Origin: Micropterix aruncella
Lineage: Eukaryota > Arthropoda > Insecta > Lepidoptera > Micropterigidae
Length of the DNA stretch: 64,000 nt
Direction: 5' to 3'
Assembly: GCA_944548615.1 (NCBI GenBank)
Contig: OX155957.1
Location: 2,240,435 to 2,304,434, forward strand
Under the pieces are notes generated by a model. The model had not been told where the DNA came from. It worked only from the letters and a program-made list of their open reading frames with translations, and searched no databases. This document shows positions 52,236-63,725 of the stretch, one piece after another. Both the position numbers and the translations under genes were made by a program. The first letter of the stretch is position 1. The number at the start of each line of letters is the position of its first letter.

Positions 52236-55200
52236 ATGGGCGACGGAGCGCAAAAGAATCAAGATGTAGACAATATAAATAGAGCTGTGAAGAAATGCAA
52301 AGTTTTGATTATCGGCGCCGGAATGGCGGGATTGTCGGCTGCGAATCATTTGCTGAAAAACGGTCTGGAAGATTTCCATATCCTGGAAGCGAGGAGTAGG
52401 ATCGGGGGGAGGATCATTTCGATGCCGATGAATGCGAACGAAAGGGTGGAACTAGGCGCGAACTGGATTCACGGGGTTTTAGGAAATCCCATGTTTGAGA
52501 TAGCGATGGGGAACGGATTAGTCGATATAATGAGCATGCCGAAGCCGCATAAAGTCATAGCGGCGACCGAGGACGGTAAGCAGGTACCGTTCGGTATACT
52601 GCATGAAATATACGAGGCATACGTCTGTTTCTTGCGCCGCTGCGAGGAGTATTTTCTATGCCAATACTTGCCGCCGCCAGATATTCACAGCGTCGGCGAG
52701 CACATCAATTTGGAAGCTTCGTTGTACCTCGAGCGGTTGTCGAGCGAAGAACAGCGATTGCGCCGTTTGATATTCGACTGTTTGATGCGGCGCGAGACTT
52801 GTATATCCGGGTGTCATTCGATGGATGAAATCGATTTATTAGAACTCGGTAGTTACGAGGAATTGCAAGGCGGGAATATCGCCCTGCCGACTGGTTATAG
52901 TGCTATTTTAGAACCGATGAAACGACACATACCACCGGATCGAATATCGACCGGCGCGCCCGTAACGAAAATCCGATGGAAAAACGTACAAACGAGCATC
53001 GTCAGCCCCGGTGGAGACAGCGGCATTGACGACCCGGGAGACGAATCTGACGATTCCGACAAAACTGTCATCGAAGACGGCGTCGACAACATACCAGGCG
53101 CGGACAGACCATCGACGTCCGGCCACCAAAGAAGCAAAATCGTGGAAGTCGCCTGCGGAAACGGCGACCTCTACCACGCGAGCCACGTCATCTGCACGAT
53201 ACCGCTCGGCGTCCTGAAACACAACGCTCGCACTCTCTTCGAACCGCCTCTACCCGAATGCAAACTAGAATCGATCGATAGACTCCTATTTGGGACCGTC
53301 GATAAGATATTCCTGCAATACACTAGACCGTTTTTAAATCCTGGAATCACTGAAATAATGTTTCTGTGGGATACGCGGAGAGATCCCACAGACAACGTTG
53401 TGGCAAATTGGTACAAAAAAATATACTCATTCACGAAAGTGAGCGAGACGCTTTTAGTCGGATGGATCTCGGGAAGAGAGGCAGAATATATGGAGACGCT
53501 TTCGTTTGATGTAATCGCTTCAAAATGCACAGAAATTTTACGAAAGTTTTTGAATGATCCGTACGTTCCGGAACCTGAGAAGTGTATATGGTAAGAGCAC
53601 TGCTGCCTATCCATTATTACTAGGGATGCAACGATTACATTATCAGTACTGATTACAATTTCGAGTACGATTCCGTTTATTGTTCTGATAAACGGTTCTG
53701 AACACAGTTCTGATACGGTTCATTCATAATGCATAAACCCATGTATAATATGAGTACATAAGGGTTCTATAGATAGCTACATAAGGATTCTAAATATATG
53801 TATGTGTGTTATTTATTAATCCACTTACCACATTTTAAAAAATCTATATTTTGTAGTTAAAATTAATCGTGGGGTTTTATTCGAAAAACATAGCATTTAT
53901 AAGTTATCCTGTGACAGCATATTTATTAAATCAATGGATAAGTCCAGCTGTCGGATATTTAGTATCTCAGATGATACTGATCTTAAATAGAACGGTGGAT
54001 GTTTATGTGCAATTTTCTCAAGATCCACGTAATGGCTATTATTGCAGCAACATTGTCGCGGCCTAGAACTTCGTGGAATATTGGATTATGCCCGTTTAAC
54101 AAGTTGGCCAATGCTTTGGCCACACCCATGTCTCTCGCCCTTTCTGATACATTTTATACAAGTCACAGTGGTGCCGACTCGCTTCCACCTCAGCAATTCC
54201 AAGCATAGGCCAACAAGTAGAGCGGGCATTATAAGATAAATGAGACTACTTTAGCAATGTTCCTTGCAATATTTGACAAAGGCTCCAGATACTCCACCGT
54301 CCGTATCGTTTTTTCGCAAGCACTCCAGATGCCATCGCCTAACAGTAGTTAGGAGGAAACTGAAATTTTTATATCAGCATGTTTGGGATTTTGATTATTT
54401 ATAACATTTATCGGTGTTTTCTTAACTTGTTCCTACTGTCTTTATTCCGCTGATATATAATCATGGTAACAATCGACGATTCTGATTAATCAGGATAACA
54501 CCAATATTCGTTCATTAATGATATCGTAATTCGTTGCATCATTAATTATTAGTCTAGAACAGTGTTTCCCAAGTAGTGGGGTAGGCGTACCCCCAGGGGT
54601 ACACGAAGTTGCATCAAGGGGTACGTGTGGCAATCTCTTGACTAATTTGTCACATTAAACTGATTTTCACCGTCATCAACTGTATTTTGATTGTACTAAA
54701 TGTAAAGAAAACTGATTTCATTTTTTATTTATCATTCCTGCAATAAGGGGTACGCGAGTTTGAGGTCTTTCTTGAAGTGGTATGCAGGAAAACTAATTGG
54801 GAACCACTGCTCTAGAATCTACAACAGCGCCAAAGACTAAATAATATTACTAATATTACTATCTTGCCTTGCATGTCCACACCAGTTTATTATTATTATT
54901 TATTCTGGCCATCAGCTTTGCTGATACGTCTCTCATCAGATGTTGTAAAGCGGGTCATAAAGAATATTAACAAGTTTTTAGGTGCAAATCGAGTCTGTTT
55001 TAAAATTGATTGACAGAGCTTGCGCCAATCAGTTCAAATGGTAGTTTAATCCACATGTCCACCACTCTATTGCAGAACGTTCTTAAGAGGATTATATTCA
55101 AATTTTGTGTGGTTTTCTTTGCTGTGATCTCAAAGATTTGTGTTGACGTTGAATTTGTGGCGTGATAACCAGTATATGTTTCTTTGGTCATCCCAACTCA

Positions 55201-57037
55201 TGGTTCAGCTCCCATCCTATAGCCACCTCGAAGACGAACTTACCCTGGAAGAGCCAGTGAATTCCGCCTGTGGTTGTACCGTGCAGTTGTAGACGAGTGG
55301 GATCTGATAGTGCGGATCCGGGAAACACTATCCGGTTTGTTAGCCGCACTGCCCAACCAGCAAATGCTGGTGAGTCTGGACACATATGTTTTCTAAGAAG
55401 CAGGGGTAGATGTTGACCTGGCGTCACCTATCCTTTGAGACTATCCGTTGGCCACCCAATCCCGAGTGATACAGATAGCAAAGGGCGCCTAAGGTACGTG
55501 ATAAATTTGAAAATGACTTACCGCTCACTTCAGGTAGAGGAAGCAATTTTGAATCCGTGAATTGCTCTGAATGGAACTTCATTACCAAAACTACAAGAAT
55601 TTTTTGTCATCTCATCAAAGATGGCAAAATCCCGATGTTCGATTTCTTAAATGACTCAAAGAAAAATCCGTTTTCTAGACTTGAACATTAATAGAGATAT
55701 AATGAATGTTTTATATGATTTTCAGTACTAGCTGGCACAGTCAGACCTATACTAGAGGATCCTATACCGCTATTGCAGTAGGAGCATCACAAGCTGATAT
55801 CGAACAATTAGCAACACCTTTATATGCCAATTCGCACATGGTTAAGGTAACTGAAGTTATAAAAAACATATATTCTTCAACCTTTCGGCGGGCGCATTCG
55901 TATAAAATTTATACGAGAAACTGTAATTTCAGCATAAAATCGTTCCTTTAAAACCGTTCTGGATATAAACGGTTTTGAACCTTGAAGACATTATCCCTTC
56001 CACGTAGCTGGAGCGTGGTTGGCCGCTTTTGTGTTAGTGCAATTTCTAGCAAGCTTTAGTTGTATTGAGAACGTCTTAATCAATGGTCTTGTGTATACTT
56101 TATACTGCGCGCCCGCTTATTCAAGTATTATACTTTTTTATGTTCTCTTTAATTATTAAATTAATATAATATTCCTACAATCAAAATTCCTGATAAACCA
56201 CCAGCAAAGCGCGGACATTTGTCATGAATGTGCATCGGAAAAGAAAAATACTACAACGTCAATGAAATATGTTTATGTTTTATAAACATGTGTTTTAAAA
56301 ACCATACTTTTAATTATTATAAAAACATATTTTTTACCCATTTAGTAATTTTAATGCGTAAAAGAAGAGTTATCTTTGCATATTCATATGTTGCACTGTG
56401 TAAAATTTATACGGTGCGCTTACCGTATAAATTTAGGTACATTTGACCGTTGATACTCATGTCCATGTTTTGGCATAGCAACAATTGATGGCAGCAATTA
56501 TCATTAGAAATGGGGGTATCTAGAAATTAGACAAAAATACAAACTCATTGCTCTGATTTTCCCTATCTTGATATTTTTACATGATAATCTTATATTTCCA
56601 TGAAAAAAACACATCTGGCTGATGTTCATAATAGCTAAACCCTCGCCAGACTCTCCTTAAGTTTAACACAGTGAGCACTAAGCCGTTTTTCGCTTCGACT
56701 TCTTTATTTATTTAAATAAATCGGTACACAAAGGGTTAAAGATAGTAGTATTTTATTCTTTATTTCTTTCTTCCCAATATGCCCTTTTCCATCTCTCATT
56801 CACATATCCTCTGGATGTTTTTAAAAATAATTGTATGGAATGTTTTTTTAGCCGACAATCGCATTCGCCGGTGAGCACACTCACTCCAACTTCTACTCAA
56901 CTGTACACGGAGCATATTTGTCCGGTCGGACGGCAGCACAATACTTGCTAATCCCCGACGAACCGACAGAAGTTACAATGGAATGCGGCGACACTAATGA
57001 TCTCAGTTCATGGATACAAGGTATCTCCCTAGAGTGA
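52236..57037 (+). CDS. Spermine-oxidase-type flavin amine oxidase (three exons)
   Basis: Exons 52236-53590, 55726-55846 and 56852-57037 give 553 residues; the phases (2, 0) and GT/AG borders agree. Family members oxidise spermine or N1-acetylpolyamines with FAD, producing H2O2 and an aldehyde. The FAD dinucleotide fold is at the N-terminus (VLIIGAGMAGLSAANHL, G27-A28-G29...G32, and E51 in LEARSRIGGR). ELGANWIHG carries H79, matching the active-site His of spermine oxidase. FGTVDKIFLQY carries K357, the conserved Lys near the flavin. Exon 2 encodes CTSWHSQTYTRGSYTAIAVG, exon 3 AFAGEHTHSNFYSTVHGAYL, the closing FAD motif. An acidic, Ser-rich insert at about 258-300 resembles the insert of spermine oxidases. 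The C-terminus ends SLE, not a peroxisomal SKL-type signal, so cytosol or nucleus is likely. The introns contain a hAT-like MITE and LINE debris. Confidence 0.92.
53591..54559. other. Amine-oxidase intron 1, left part
   Basis: AT-rich intron sequence, no exon seen. The border pieces GGGATGCAACGATTACATTA (53624) and TTCGTTGCATCATTAATTAT (54531) mirror each other, so 53620-54550 may be a further DNA element with inverted ends. Confidence 0.4.
54560..54809. mobile_element. hAT-like MITE in amine-oxidase intron 1
   Basis: A 250-bp element with ends CAGTGTTTCCCAAGT and ATTGGGAACCACTG, imperfect inverted repeats starting with the hAT-type CAGTG. Borders GTCTAGAA (54552-54559) and CTCTAGAA (54810-54817) form an 8-bp target duplication with one mismatch. 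Subterminal GGGGTAC words recur in both halves. Confidence 0.82.
54890..55725 (-). mobile_element. CR1-like LINE 3' fragment in amine-oxidase intron 1
   Basis: The minus strand 55191-55000 reads LLRTFCNRVVDMWIKLPFEL then IGASSVNQF, the CR1-like C-terminus, ending in a TTATTATTATT tail near 54890. The part from 55190 to about 55480 matches the related copy at 46100-46880. From 55480 to the acceptor at 55725 I see ordinary intron. Confidence 0.6.
55847..56851. other. Amine-oxidase intron 2
   Basis: About 1 kb of AT-rich intron between a GTAACT donor and a TTTTTTAG acceptor. No element recognised; a TTTATACG/CGTATAAA pair near 55910 and 56410 may be part of a small inverted repeat. Confidence 0.45.
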
Positions 57038-57175
57038 ACGAGATCGCCGTCACGAATCGTGTCTCGAAAATTACTATTGTGCGGCTTTAGTGAATGTATT
57101 TTTCTACCACGGCGACAGAATAATTTAAACAGTATTTTACAGACAAGAGTTGGATCATCAATTTTCAAATTGCTC

Positions 57176-57181
57176 AATAAA
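57176..57181 (+). terminator. Poly(A) signal candidate, amine-oxidase gene
   Basis: AATAAA 139 nt after the stop codon at 57035-57037, correct orientation. Confidence 0.55.
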
Positions 57182-57577
57182 CATTCCTTCTAACTACACA
57201 AAACAATAATCTCTTAATAAAACAGTCACTAAAGTCAAACATTTCATTGACTGTGATCTGGGAGTTCGTATTAATTTAATCCATTAAATATAATAGCAAT
57301 TTTATGTTTACATAATTTCTGTGATATTTCAAAATCGATTTGACATAATAAACTTACAAAAAAAGTTTTGCGCTTACTTCTTGAATTAAATTATGAAACT
57401 CGTTTTATATTTATATTAAAAATGGTATTATTTTTACGATGTGTTACCATTATCAGCTCAATTCCCTTTTATTGCGCACATTGTACAATAGCGCATTGGT
57501 TAACTGATATATCAAGAACTTTGATTTGGATAATCAATGCTCTATTGTACTGATATGTTTCTCTCAATATTGAAATA
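57182..57577. other. Intergenic AT-rich sequence
   Basis: About 400 bp between the amine-oxidase gene and a mariner remnant; no feature seen. Confidence 0.35.
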
Positions 57578-58060
57578 AATACGAGGTCTGTTCAAAAAGT
57601 ATTGAACCTTTGGTCGGCAAAAACACATTTATTCATACAAAATCAATGTAATCCCCTAAAAAGTAATGCACACACTGCAACGTAGTGGAAAACCCTTCTG
57701 AAATGATGTAACTGGTCCGTCGCATAATGCACGTCTTCTCATGATTGAAATCAGTGACATTTTCAACTGGAGGATTAGTCAAAAAACAACGGACCCATGT
57801 CCGAAAAGTAGGGGGCCTGATGAACCACTGGAATGTGGGATCCTCCATTTCGGCTTCGTGAGGGACCGCCACTGAAATGTGGCCATCTTTAAAATGGTTG
57901 TACCTTTCTTTATCTGTGAGATGATCATGGCGTTGTCCCCGAAGGCCTGTTCGATCTTGTGAATAGGTTCCACTTGGGCATCGCCAAGTTTTTGGTAAAA
58001 TTTGATGAAATTGTTAATTCCATCCTCGACAGTTTGACGAATGGTCACTCCACTTCACTC
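57578..58060 (-). pseudogene. mariner-like element, internally deleted
   Basis: The minus strand begins near 58045 with IRQTVEDGINNFIKFYQKLG, then EPIHKIEQAFGDNAM, the helix-turn-helix head of mariner transposases. It then jumps to the very C-terminus EGFSTTLQCVHYFLGDYIDF near 57640-57700. The element ends in ACGAGGTCTGTTCAAAAAGT (57580-57600), a mariner-type terminal repeat next to TA. The catalytic domain is deleted. A diverged matching end may be at 58707-58730. Confidence 0.75.
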
Positions 58061-58489
58061 CACTATCAGCCGATTACCAGCGACTGAGTCATTCAGCAGG
58101 CGGGATGAAAATCATGAATGCATCCATACGCTGAAGGACGTGCTCTGTTTGTTTACGAGAAAAAAAAATGGTTGTCACCCCAAGACTTTCCCGTAACTGT
58201 CATAGGAATGCCTTGGCAGATGCGTTAACTTAGTAAACAACATTGGAATTTATAACCATGAAACATTTGCATAGTAGCGTAACGCCACCTAGCGGAAATC
58301 CAGTGAAAAGCTTATAAGCGCACGTCGGCGTCTAAGCAGACACGAACCGCAGCCGTGGTTCATAGGCACATGCGCAGTGACATGAGTACGCAATAACAGA
58401 TGGCACTGGCCGCCCGCAACTTTAAGCGAAGAAAATACAATTATAACGAATAAAAAAGGTGGACAGATTTCAACCACAATCTTTTCAAC
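58061..58489. other. Intergenic, unclassified
   Basis: No gene. 58250-58400 is richer in GC (CCACCTAGCGG, CACGAACCGCAGCCG) and may belong to a transposon I cannot name. Confidence 0.3.
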
Positions 58490-58590
58490 TCTTACCATGA
58501 TGCCTACATGCCAAATTTCAGCTCAATCGGATGAAGCGTTTAGGCGCTATCGTGGACGAATACACACTTAGACAGACTTCAGTCTGGAAA
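58490..58590 (+). repeat. RTE/SINE-type 3' tail
   Basis: Contains TGCCAAATTTCAGCTCAATC followed by GGATGAAGCGTTTAGGCG and AGACAGAC, a sequence type common at the 3' ends of RTE-like LINEs and their SINEs. No coding part visible. Confidence 0.4.
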
Positions 58591-59268
58591 TGGTCTTAAT
58601 CATCTCAGGGGGGGGGGGGGTTATTATGTATACATCCATCCATCTTGAAAAATAAAAAATACACCGTTCACAATACTTTCCCTGCCCGGGAAGTAAAATA
58701 ATGTTTAATACTTTTTGAAAAGACTTTGTGTAATTTAGACGTAGATGTGCCATTTCATTGATTATCTTTCTTGAAACTGTACATATTTTATGAGCCTTGT
58801 TTTTTGACAATATTCCAAGCGCTATTAGTGACGTTTCGTCAGTATCAGCTACTGTTAATTAATTCCTTTTTACATAATATCTAGTCAGCACGGCGAAGGA
58901 AGGATTCCTGAAATAAATTGCTTTGGAAATAATAACACAAATTGGTTTTAATTTAGACTTTATTATTACAAAAGATAAAACACACTGGTAAAATATTATA
59001 CAGGTGACTGGGTATTGGAGGACCACGTTTATGGAGACGGCCTGTTAATACACGACTTTAGACCTTATGATTATGATCACTGACCAAACATGGTTGTTTC
59101 TAATGCCCGCTCTACAGATTGCCCAATGCTTGGTCGCATCGCTAAGGTGGAAGCGAGTCCGAAGTGTGAAAAATGAGTGTGAAAAATGTATGAGAAAGAG
59201 AGACGTTGGCAATGGCCAAAGCATTGGCCGACGTGCAGAGCGAACATAATAAAATAGAGTCCGCCGAC
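58591..59268. other. Intergenic, unclassified
   Basis: Starts with a G-run (about 58608-58620). AT-rich to 59000. Positions 59085-59250 share words with 54088-54240 (GCCCGCT/AGCGGGC, GCCAATGCTTTGGCCA-like), here in the opposite orientation, so a dispersed repeat is present in both. Confidence 0.4.
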
Positions 59269-59281
59269 ATGCACATCAGCA

Positions 59282-60002
59282 AATAGGATAAAACGAATTT
59301 ACCGGGTGAAGTTTGTAGCCCGACGAGCATTTTTACCATACGTCAAGGGCGTAACAGGTCGAATAAGTAAGACGCTAAACAAATTCGATATAAATGAAAA
59401 CGATCTTCAAACCGACCCAAAATATATCCCGATCTCTGAGGCCTGTAAAGGATGTAACACCACTGCAAACCCCGGACGTGCATAAAATCGAATGCAGCTG
59501 TGGTTAGCCTATGTTGGACAAACGAAACGCCCCATAGCCACTCGACTGATGGACACATCAAAAAAGCTATTAAAAACGTTCAACGATAAAAATCGGCAAT
59601 ATACATATTGAATAGCGGAAATAACCACCGGATGCAGTTTCAAAATCCCATTTTGCTATCCAAAGAACAGTTTTACTTTCCCCGCATGACCCGGGAAGCC
59701 ATTGAAATCAGAAGAACCCCAATTTTCAATAGAGACGACGGTTACAAACTCCATACTACGTGGAACCCTCTTAAAATGTTTTCAATACCCATCGCTGGAC
59801 CTGACACCTGACACAGGATAGTGAGTGTAGTGTGCACGGTTTTTAAAAATTCGCACACGCCGCCCCATCACCGTTATAATTTGCGGGTGCTAATAATAAT
59901 TGCGGGTGCGGGTAATAACGTCAGGTGCTACAAACTTCACGTGGTAAATTCGTTTTATCCTCGCATGTATAATGTCAAACAACCACGATAGTCTTTGATT
60001 TT
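59282..60002 (+). mobile_element. Penelope-like element, GIY-YIG part, decayed
   Basis: Begins with the inverted terminal piece AATAGGATAAAACGAATTTA (to about 59325), then the coding part from FLPYVKGVTGRISKTLNKF, through LAYVGQTKRPIATRLM to FYFPRMTREAIEIRRTP with several frameshifts, and the common 3' end. The flanks ATGCACATCAGCA (59269-59281) and ATGCATATTAGCA (60003-60015) look like a target duplication with 2 differences in 13. Confidence 0.78.
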
Positions 60003-60015
60003 ATGCATATTAGCA

Positions 60016-61031
60016 TTCGTAAAAATGGCAGACAAAGATTTTCATGTTATTAAAACACTATCCTCTTTGCCTCCACACTGTACAGGTTTATTCATAATTT
60101 ATCCCCAGCAATAGGCTCTAGTTTAACGAAGTCAACCTGCATTTTAAGATTCATAATATGTACGCTTGTATGCTTTTTAAAAGACTTATATGGCAAACAG
60201 TACAAAAGTAAACTCGTATCCTATTATAAATTCTATATTATCTTTCGAAGGACACAGCCTATAGAAATCGCAGAATGGTTTAATTAATGTGAATTATTTA
60301 ATAAAAACTATTTCTCATCGGCAATCAAAAATACACCGTTCCACGGCATTTCATTTTGGAGAAAAACGGAGTTTCCAAACGACCCCTACGAACCTACCTT
60401 GAGCATTTACATTACTACAGTTCAGTCTCTCCTCATTCCAAACAACCTAGCTCCGTTTTATAGGTAAAAAAAAAAAAGAAGTGAAGTCACGAGTATTTTG
60501 TACATATTTGAAACATCGAACGTCACAAAAAGATTAATATGAAGGAAAAACAAATAAAAAAAATCACAGTTATATACGTAATAATTAACGAAAACAACAG
60601 GGACAATAACAATATTGGCATGCTGTGTAAGAAGCGTTAAAATTCTACTCTAAAATTGCGAGCCAATTTAGCAATCAAAACATTTACATATATCTTTTAT
60701 AAATCTAGACTTACAAAGAAACTTTACGCAAATTCCAATAACTGCTTAATACAAACGGTAAATAACTTTGGTATCGCACACCAAAGGGAAACAAAACAAA
60801 AAAAATACTAAACTAAAATTCACTAAACGACAATGAGAAAAATTATGTGCATTTCTAAACTTTGGAAATTCATGTGGATTTCAGTCTTTTCAGGCGTTTT
60901 CGTTAACAGTCGCACATTCGTTTGTGCAATAATCATATCAAATCGGCGAGGTAGGTAACATGTTTTTTTTTGTTGATATATTGGTATCAATGAAGAATGA
61001 CACGTACAATGTGAAAAGGACCAATGTATTA
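60016..61031. other. Intergenic AT-rich sequence
   Basis: About 1 kb without a gene or recognised element. Poly-A-like runs near 60465 and 60550. Might be distal 3' UTR of the minus-strand gene at 63285, which I cannot tell. Confidence 0.3.
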
Positions 61032-61039
61032 CATAAATT

Positions 61040-61455
61040 GGGTCCCATCAAACTTGCAGAAGGTAAATTTGCAGACGGCAATCTTGCAGACGGCATTCTT
61101 GCAGGCGGCAGTTTTGCAGAAGGCAATCTTGCAGAAGGCAGTTTTGCAAATGTCAAACTGACGTTTCGAGAACCTAACCTAACCTAACAGAAAAACTTAA
61201 AACATTTTTTTGTAATGTTTAGTTTGATGTACTAAATCATCCACTACAAGGATGCCGGTAATTAATGTCACTTCGATTTTAGGGAAAGAAAAACCTAACC
61301 TAACCTAACCTAACAGAAAAACTTAAAATGTTTAGTTTGATGTACTGAAGGTTGCCGCCTGCAAGGTTGCCTCCTGCAAATCTGCCCTCAACAAATTTGG
61401 AGCTGTCAAAAGTGACATTTGTGCAAGTTTGCCGCATGCAAAACTGGCGCCCCCC
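61040..61455. mobile_element. Foldback-like element, copy 3
   Basis: A 416-bp element, same orientation as copy 1. Target duplication CATAAATT (61032-61039) and CATAATTT (61456-61463), one mismatch. Left array about 61050-61155: GCAGAAGGTAAATTT, GCAGACGGCAATCTT, GCAGACGGCATTCTT, GCAGGCGGCAGTTTT and two more units. Right array about 61348-61440. The centre holds the ~120-bp unit with CCTAA runs. The left array translates as FADGN, LADGI, LAGGS, FAEGN, LAEGS, FANVK. Confidence 0.87.
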
Positions 61456-61463
61456 CATAATTT

Positions 61464-63284
61464 CCATTAAAATTCTAATTAGTGATACGGCGACACTAGC
61501 GTAAGATACGCGATTGTGGCAGTTTACACGCCATAGCAACGCCGCATTAGCATTTCTGCCTAAGTACAAATAGAAAATGCGAGAATAAATAGTATGAAAA
61601 ACAAATGGAAGCAGGACTTAAAGACAATTTATGCTACTAGCTAATAAATAAACCACAATGATCAACTATTTATACCTTAATCTATTCGTTTAATATTAAA
61701 ATAGAATTATAATTGAAAACAGTATCCTATATTATAGATATAATAATACAAAAGCTAGGGATATATCTTGAAAAAATAGCTTATTCCGTCTAAAAAACTG
61801 AAAATCTAATATTTTTAAATATATTAATTTTTGGCCTGGCCAGTATGATTATATTGTTAAAGTTATTGAACTCTAACTTCCGTACTTGCTTCTTCATATT
61901 TTGTGGGTCTATGGCACGCAATCAGCACTGTTGAATTCGAGTGTTGTAAACATCAAAATATCATTTCGATGTTTGTAAACATTTTCACTATGGCTCTTTC
62001 CCCAGGGATATCTTAGCCAGCGATATAAAATCCTCTTTGAATGACGATTCACAGAATACCCAATTTATGTTCAGTTTACAAATTTAATTTGTACTATCGT
62101 CTCTTTTTTACTTTGTTTCATTGTAAAGTGCCATAAAAATATACATAATATGATAACATTATCATCAAAAATACTTAATTTTAACTAACCACTAGTGTTT
62201 TCTTTTATATCCGTAAAGCTTTAAGGCCCAGCATATATTATAGCATAATACGAGGTATTTGGGACCTAAAATTCTGCGCATCAAACAACGAAAATACCAT
62301 TTTTAAAAAATTATTAGTTCATTTTAATTAACATGGGATTATCGTGCATGAAAAACTGAGTCGAAACTAATGTAACGGAATTGAATTTGAATTCTGTCGA
62401 TCGAATGCAATAACAAGAAACACACAAATATGTTACAAGAACGCTTCATAGTAGGGTTGGTTGTAAGAGATTGTCGCATGACAATAAAACCCGCCCATTG
62501 TGAAATGTCACAATAAAGAGTAGAAACACCTTTTTTTTCGTTTAGGTTTTGACTATCGATTAGCATTTTTAATTCAACTGTAAACAAATTTTATTTCTCA
62601 ACTAAATAAACAGAGACGTTATAGACGACTTTCAACTCAGTTTTTCTTGTAAAATAATCTCCTAATATTCAGTCTAATGCACAGAATCACCATATGAAAT
62701 AAAGAATATCAGGTCCCGAACATTCTGTATATTACCGTTTATATGAGTTATATTTATAATTAAATAATATTAGTTTCCATAAGCCCTGCTTGTTATTATT
62801 AGGTACGAAATTTCGTGTTTTTCTAAAATATATATTTATTTTTTAAAAATACAAACACCTTAAATTGGTACAAAAGAAGCGTTTGGACAACGACTAGTTA
62901 TCTAAATGGCATATTAATATATTTATGAATGAAAAAAAGGGCCGAAAAGATAAAAATACTGTAATGAGGCCCTAATAATTCTATATCCGAATTAAATTGC
63001 TTATCATAATGAGGAATCACACCATTTGGACTTACGAAGTAGGGATAAAACTATGCAATGTAAAAATATTAATAAGTGAATAGAGTTTCTTAGAGATGCG
63101 ATCAATAAATAAAGCATTTTTTTTCTTCAGATATGTACATATAAATATAACATACGTATGACATTTTTTATACAGCGTTTTGGTTTCCGACGATCCGGCG
63201 TTCATTTTGGAAATGACTCGTAACAGTTTTTGACACAGCCGCAATTACCTTCACTTGATTGTGACAATTCCTAATGGAGGAAAT
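61464..63284. other. 3' flank of the minus-strand gene at 63285
   Basis: About 1.8 kb of AT-rich sequence. No reading frame or known repeat. It probably contains the 3' UTR of the minus-strand gene; the words TTTATT at several places (for example 62590) would be AATAAA on that strand. Confidence 0.3.
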
Positions 63285-63379
63285 CTACAGGTTTTCGAAA
63301 TCGCCGTCGGGCACTCCCGACTTGACGCGGTCCAACACCTTGTTGACGTACTCTGACGACTGGCCGGCAATCGTCACCT
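63285..63379 (-). CDS. C-terminal exon of an unrecognised gene
   Basis: The minus strand shows TATTTTCAG acceptor (63382-63380), then 95 nt that end in TAG at 63287-63285. It encodes VTIAGQSSEYVNKVLDRVKS followed by GVPDGDFENL. Codon use is GC-rich compared with the flanks (GGCCGGCAATCGTC, CGCGGTCC), as in the other real exons here. The incoming phase is 1 missing base plus AG. I do not recognise the family; the charged, helical end without a localisation signal gives no function. Upstream exons must lie beyond the right edge. Confidence 0.6.
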
Positions 63380-63499
63380 CTGAAAATAAAGATTATTGTT
63401 TTATTTAAACCTAATCACACAGAAAATTATTTGTGAAAAGATAATCCAAATTGTTATCTTTAAAATAGTGTTTTTATTATCTACAGTAGAATATATCCC

Positions 63500-63725
63500 T
63501 TTTTATATATCGGTGTAATCTTAGCTACTTTATAACAATCTGGAAATATTCCCTCTGAAAAGCTTAAATTGTAAAGATATGTTAGACAAGGTGCCAGTAC
63601 ACGTTTATGGATTTTAATTACGCTAACAGGTATGTCATCGAGACCAGTTGATTTTTTGTTCTTTAGAGAGTCGATACATTTTTCTATTTCTTGATTGTTG
63701 ATCGATAGTTTGATCCTTATTAAAT
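63500..63725 (-). mobile_element. LINE reverse transcriptase fragment
   Basis: The minus strand reads INNQEIEKCIDSLKNKKSTG, then LDDIPVSVIKIHKRVLAPCL and GIFPDCYKVAKITP, the conserved segment at the start of RT domains (K..GPD.I... G.FP...K.A...P). It probably lies in an intron of the gene at 63285. Confidence 0.75.

Noticed and set aside
57368..57553. Small secreted protein
   Set aside because: Hydrophobic but AT-driven, no splice or UTR support, in a noncoding AT-rich stretch.
58608..58620. G-run as a G-quadruplex or regulatory site
   Set aside because: A single homopolymer run without spaced G-tracts, possibly a sequencing slip.
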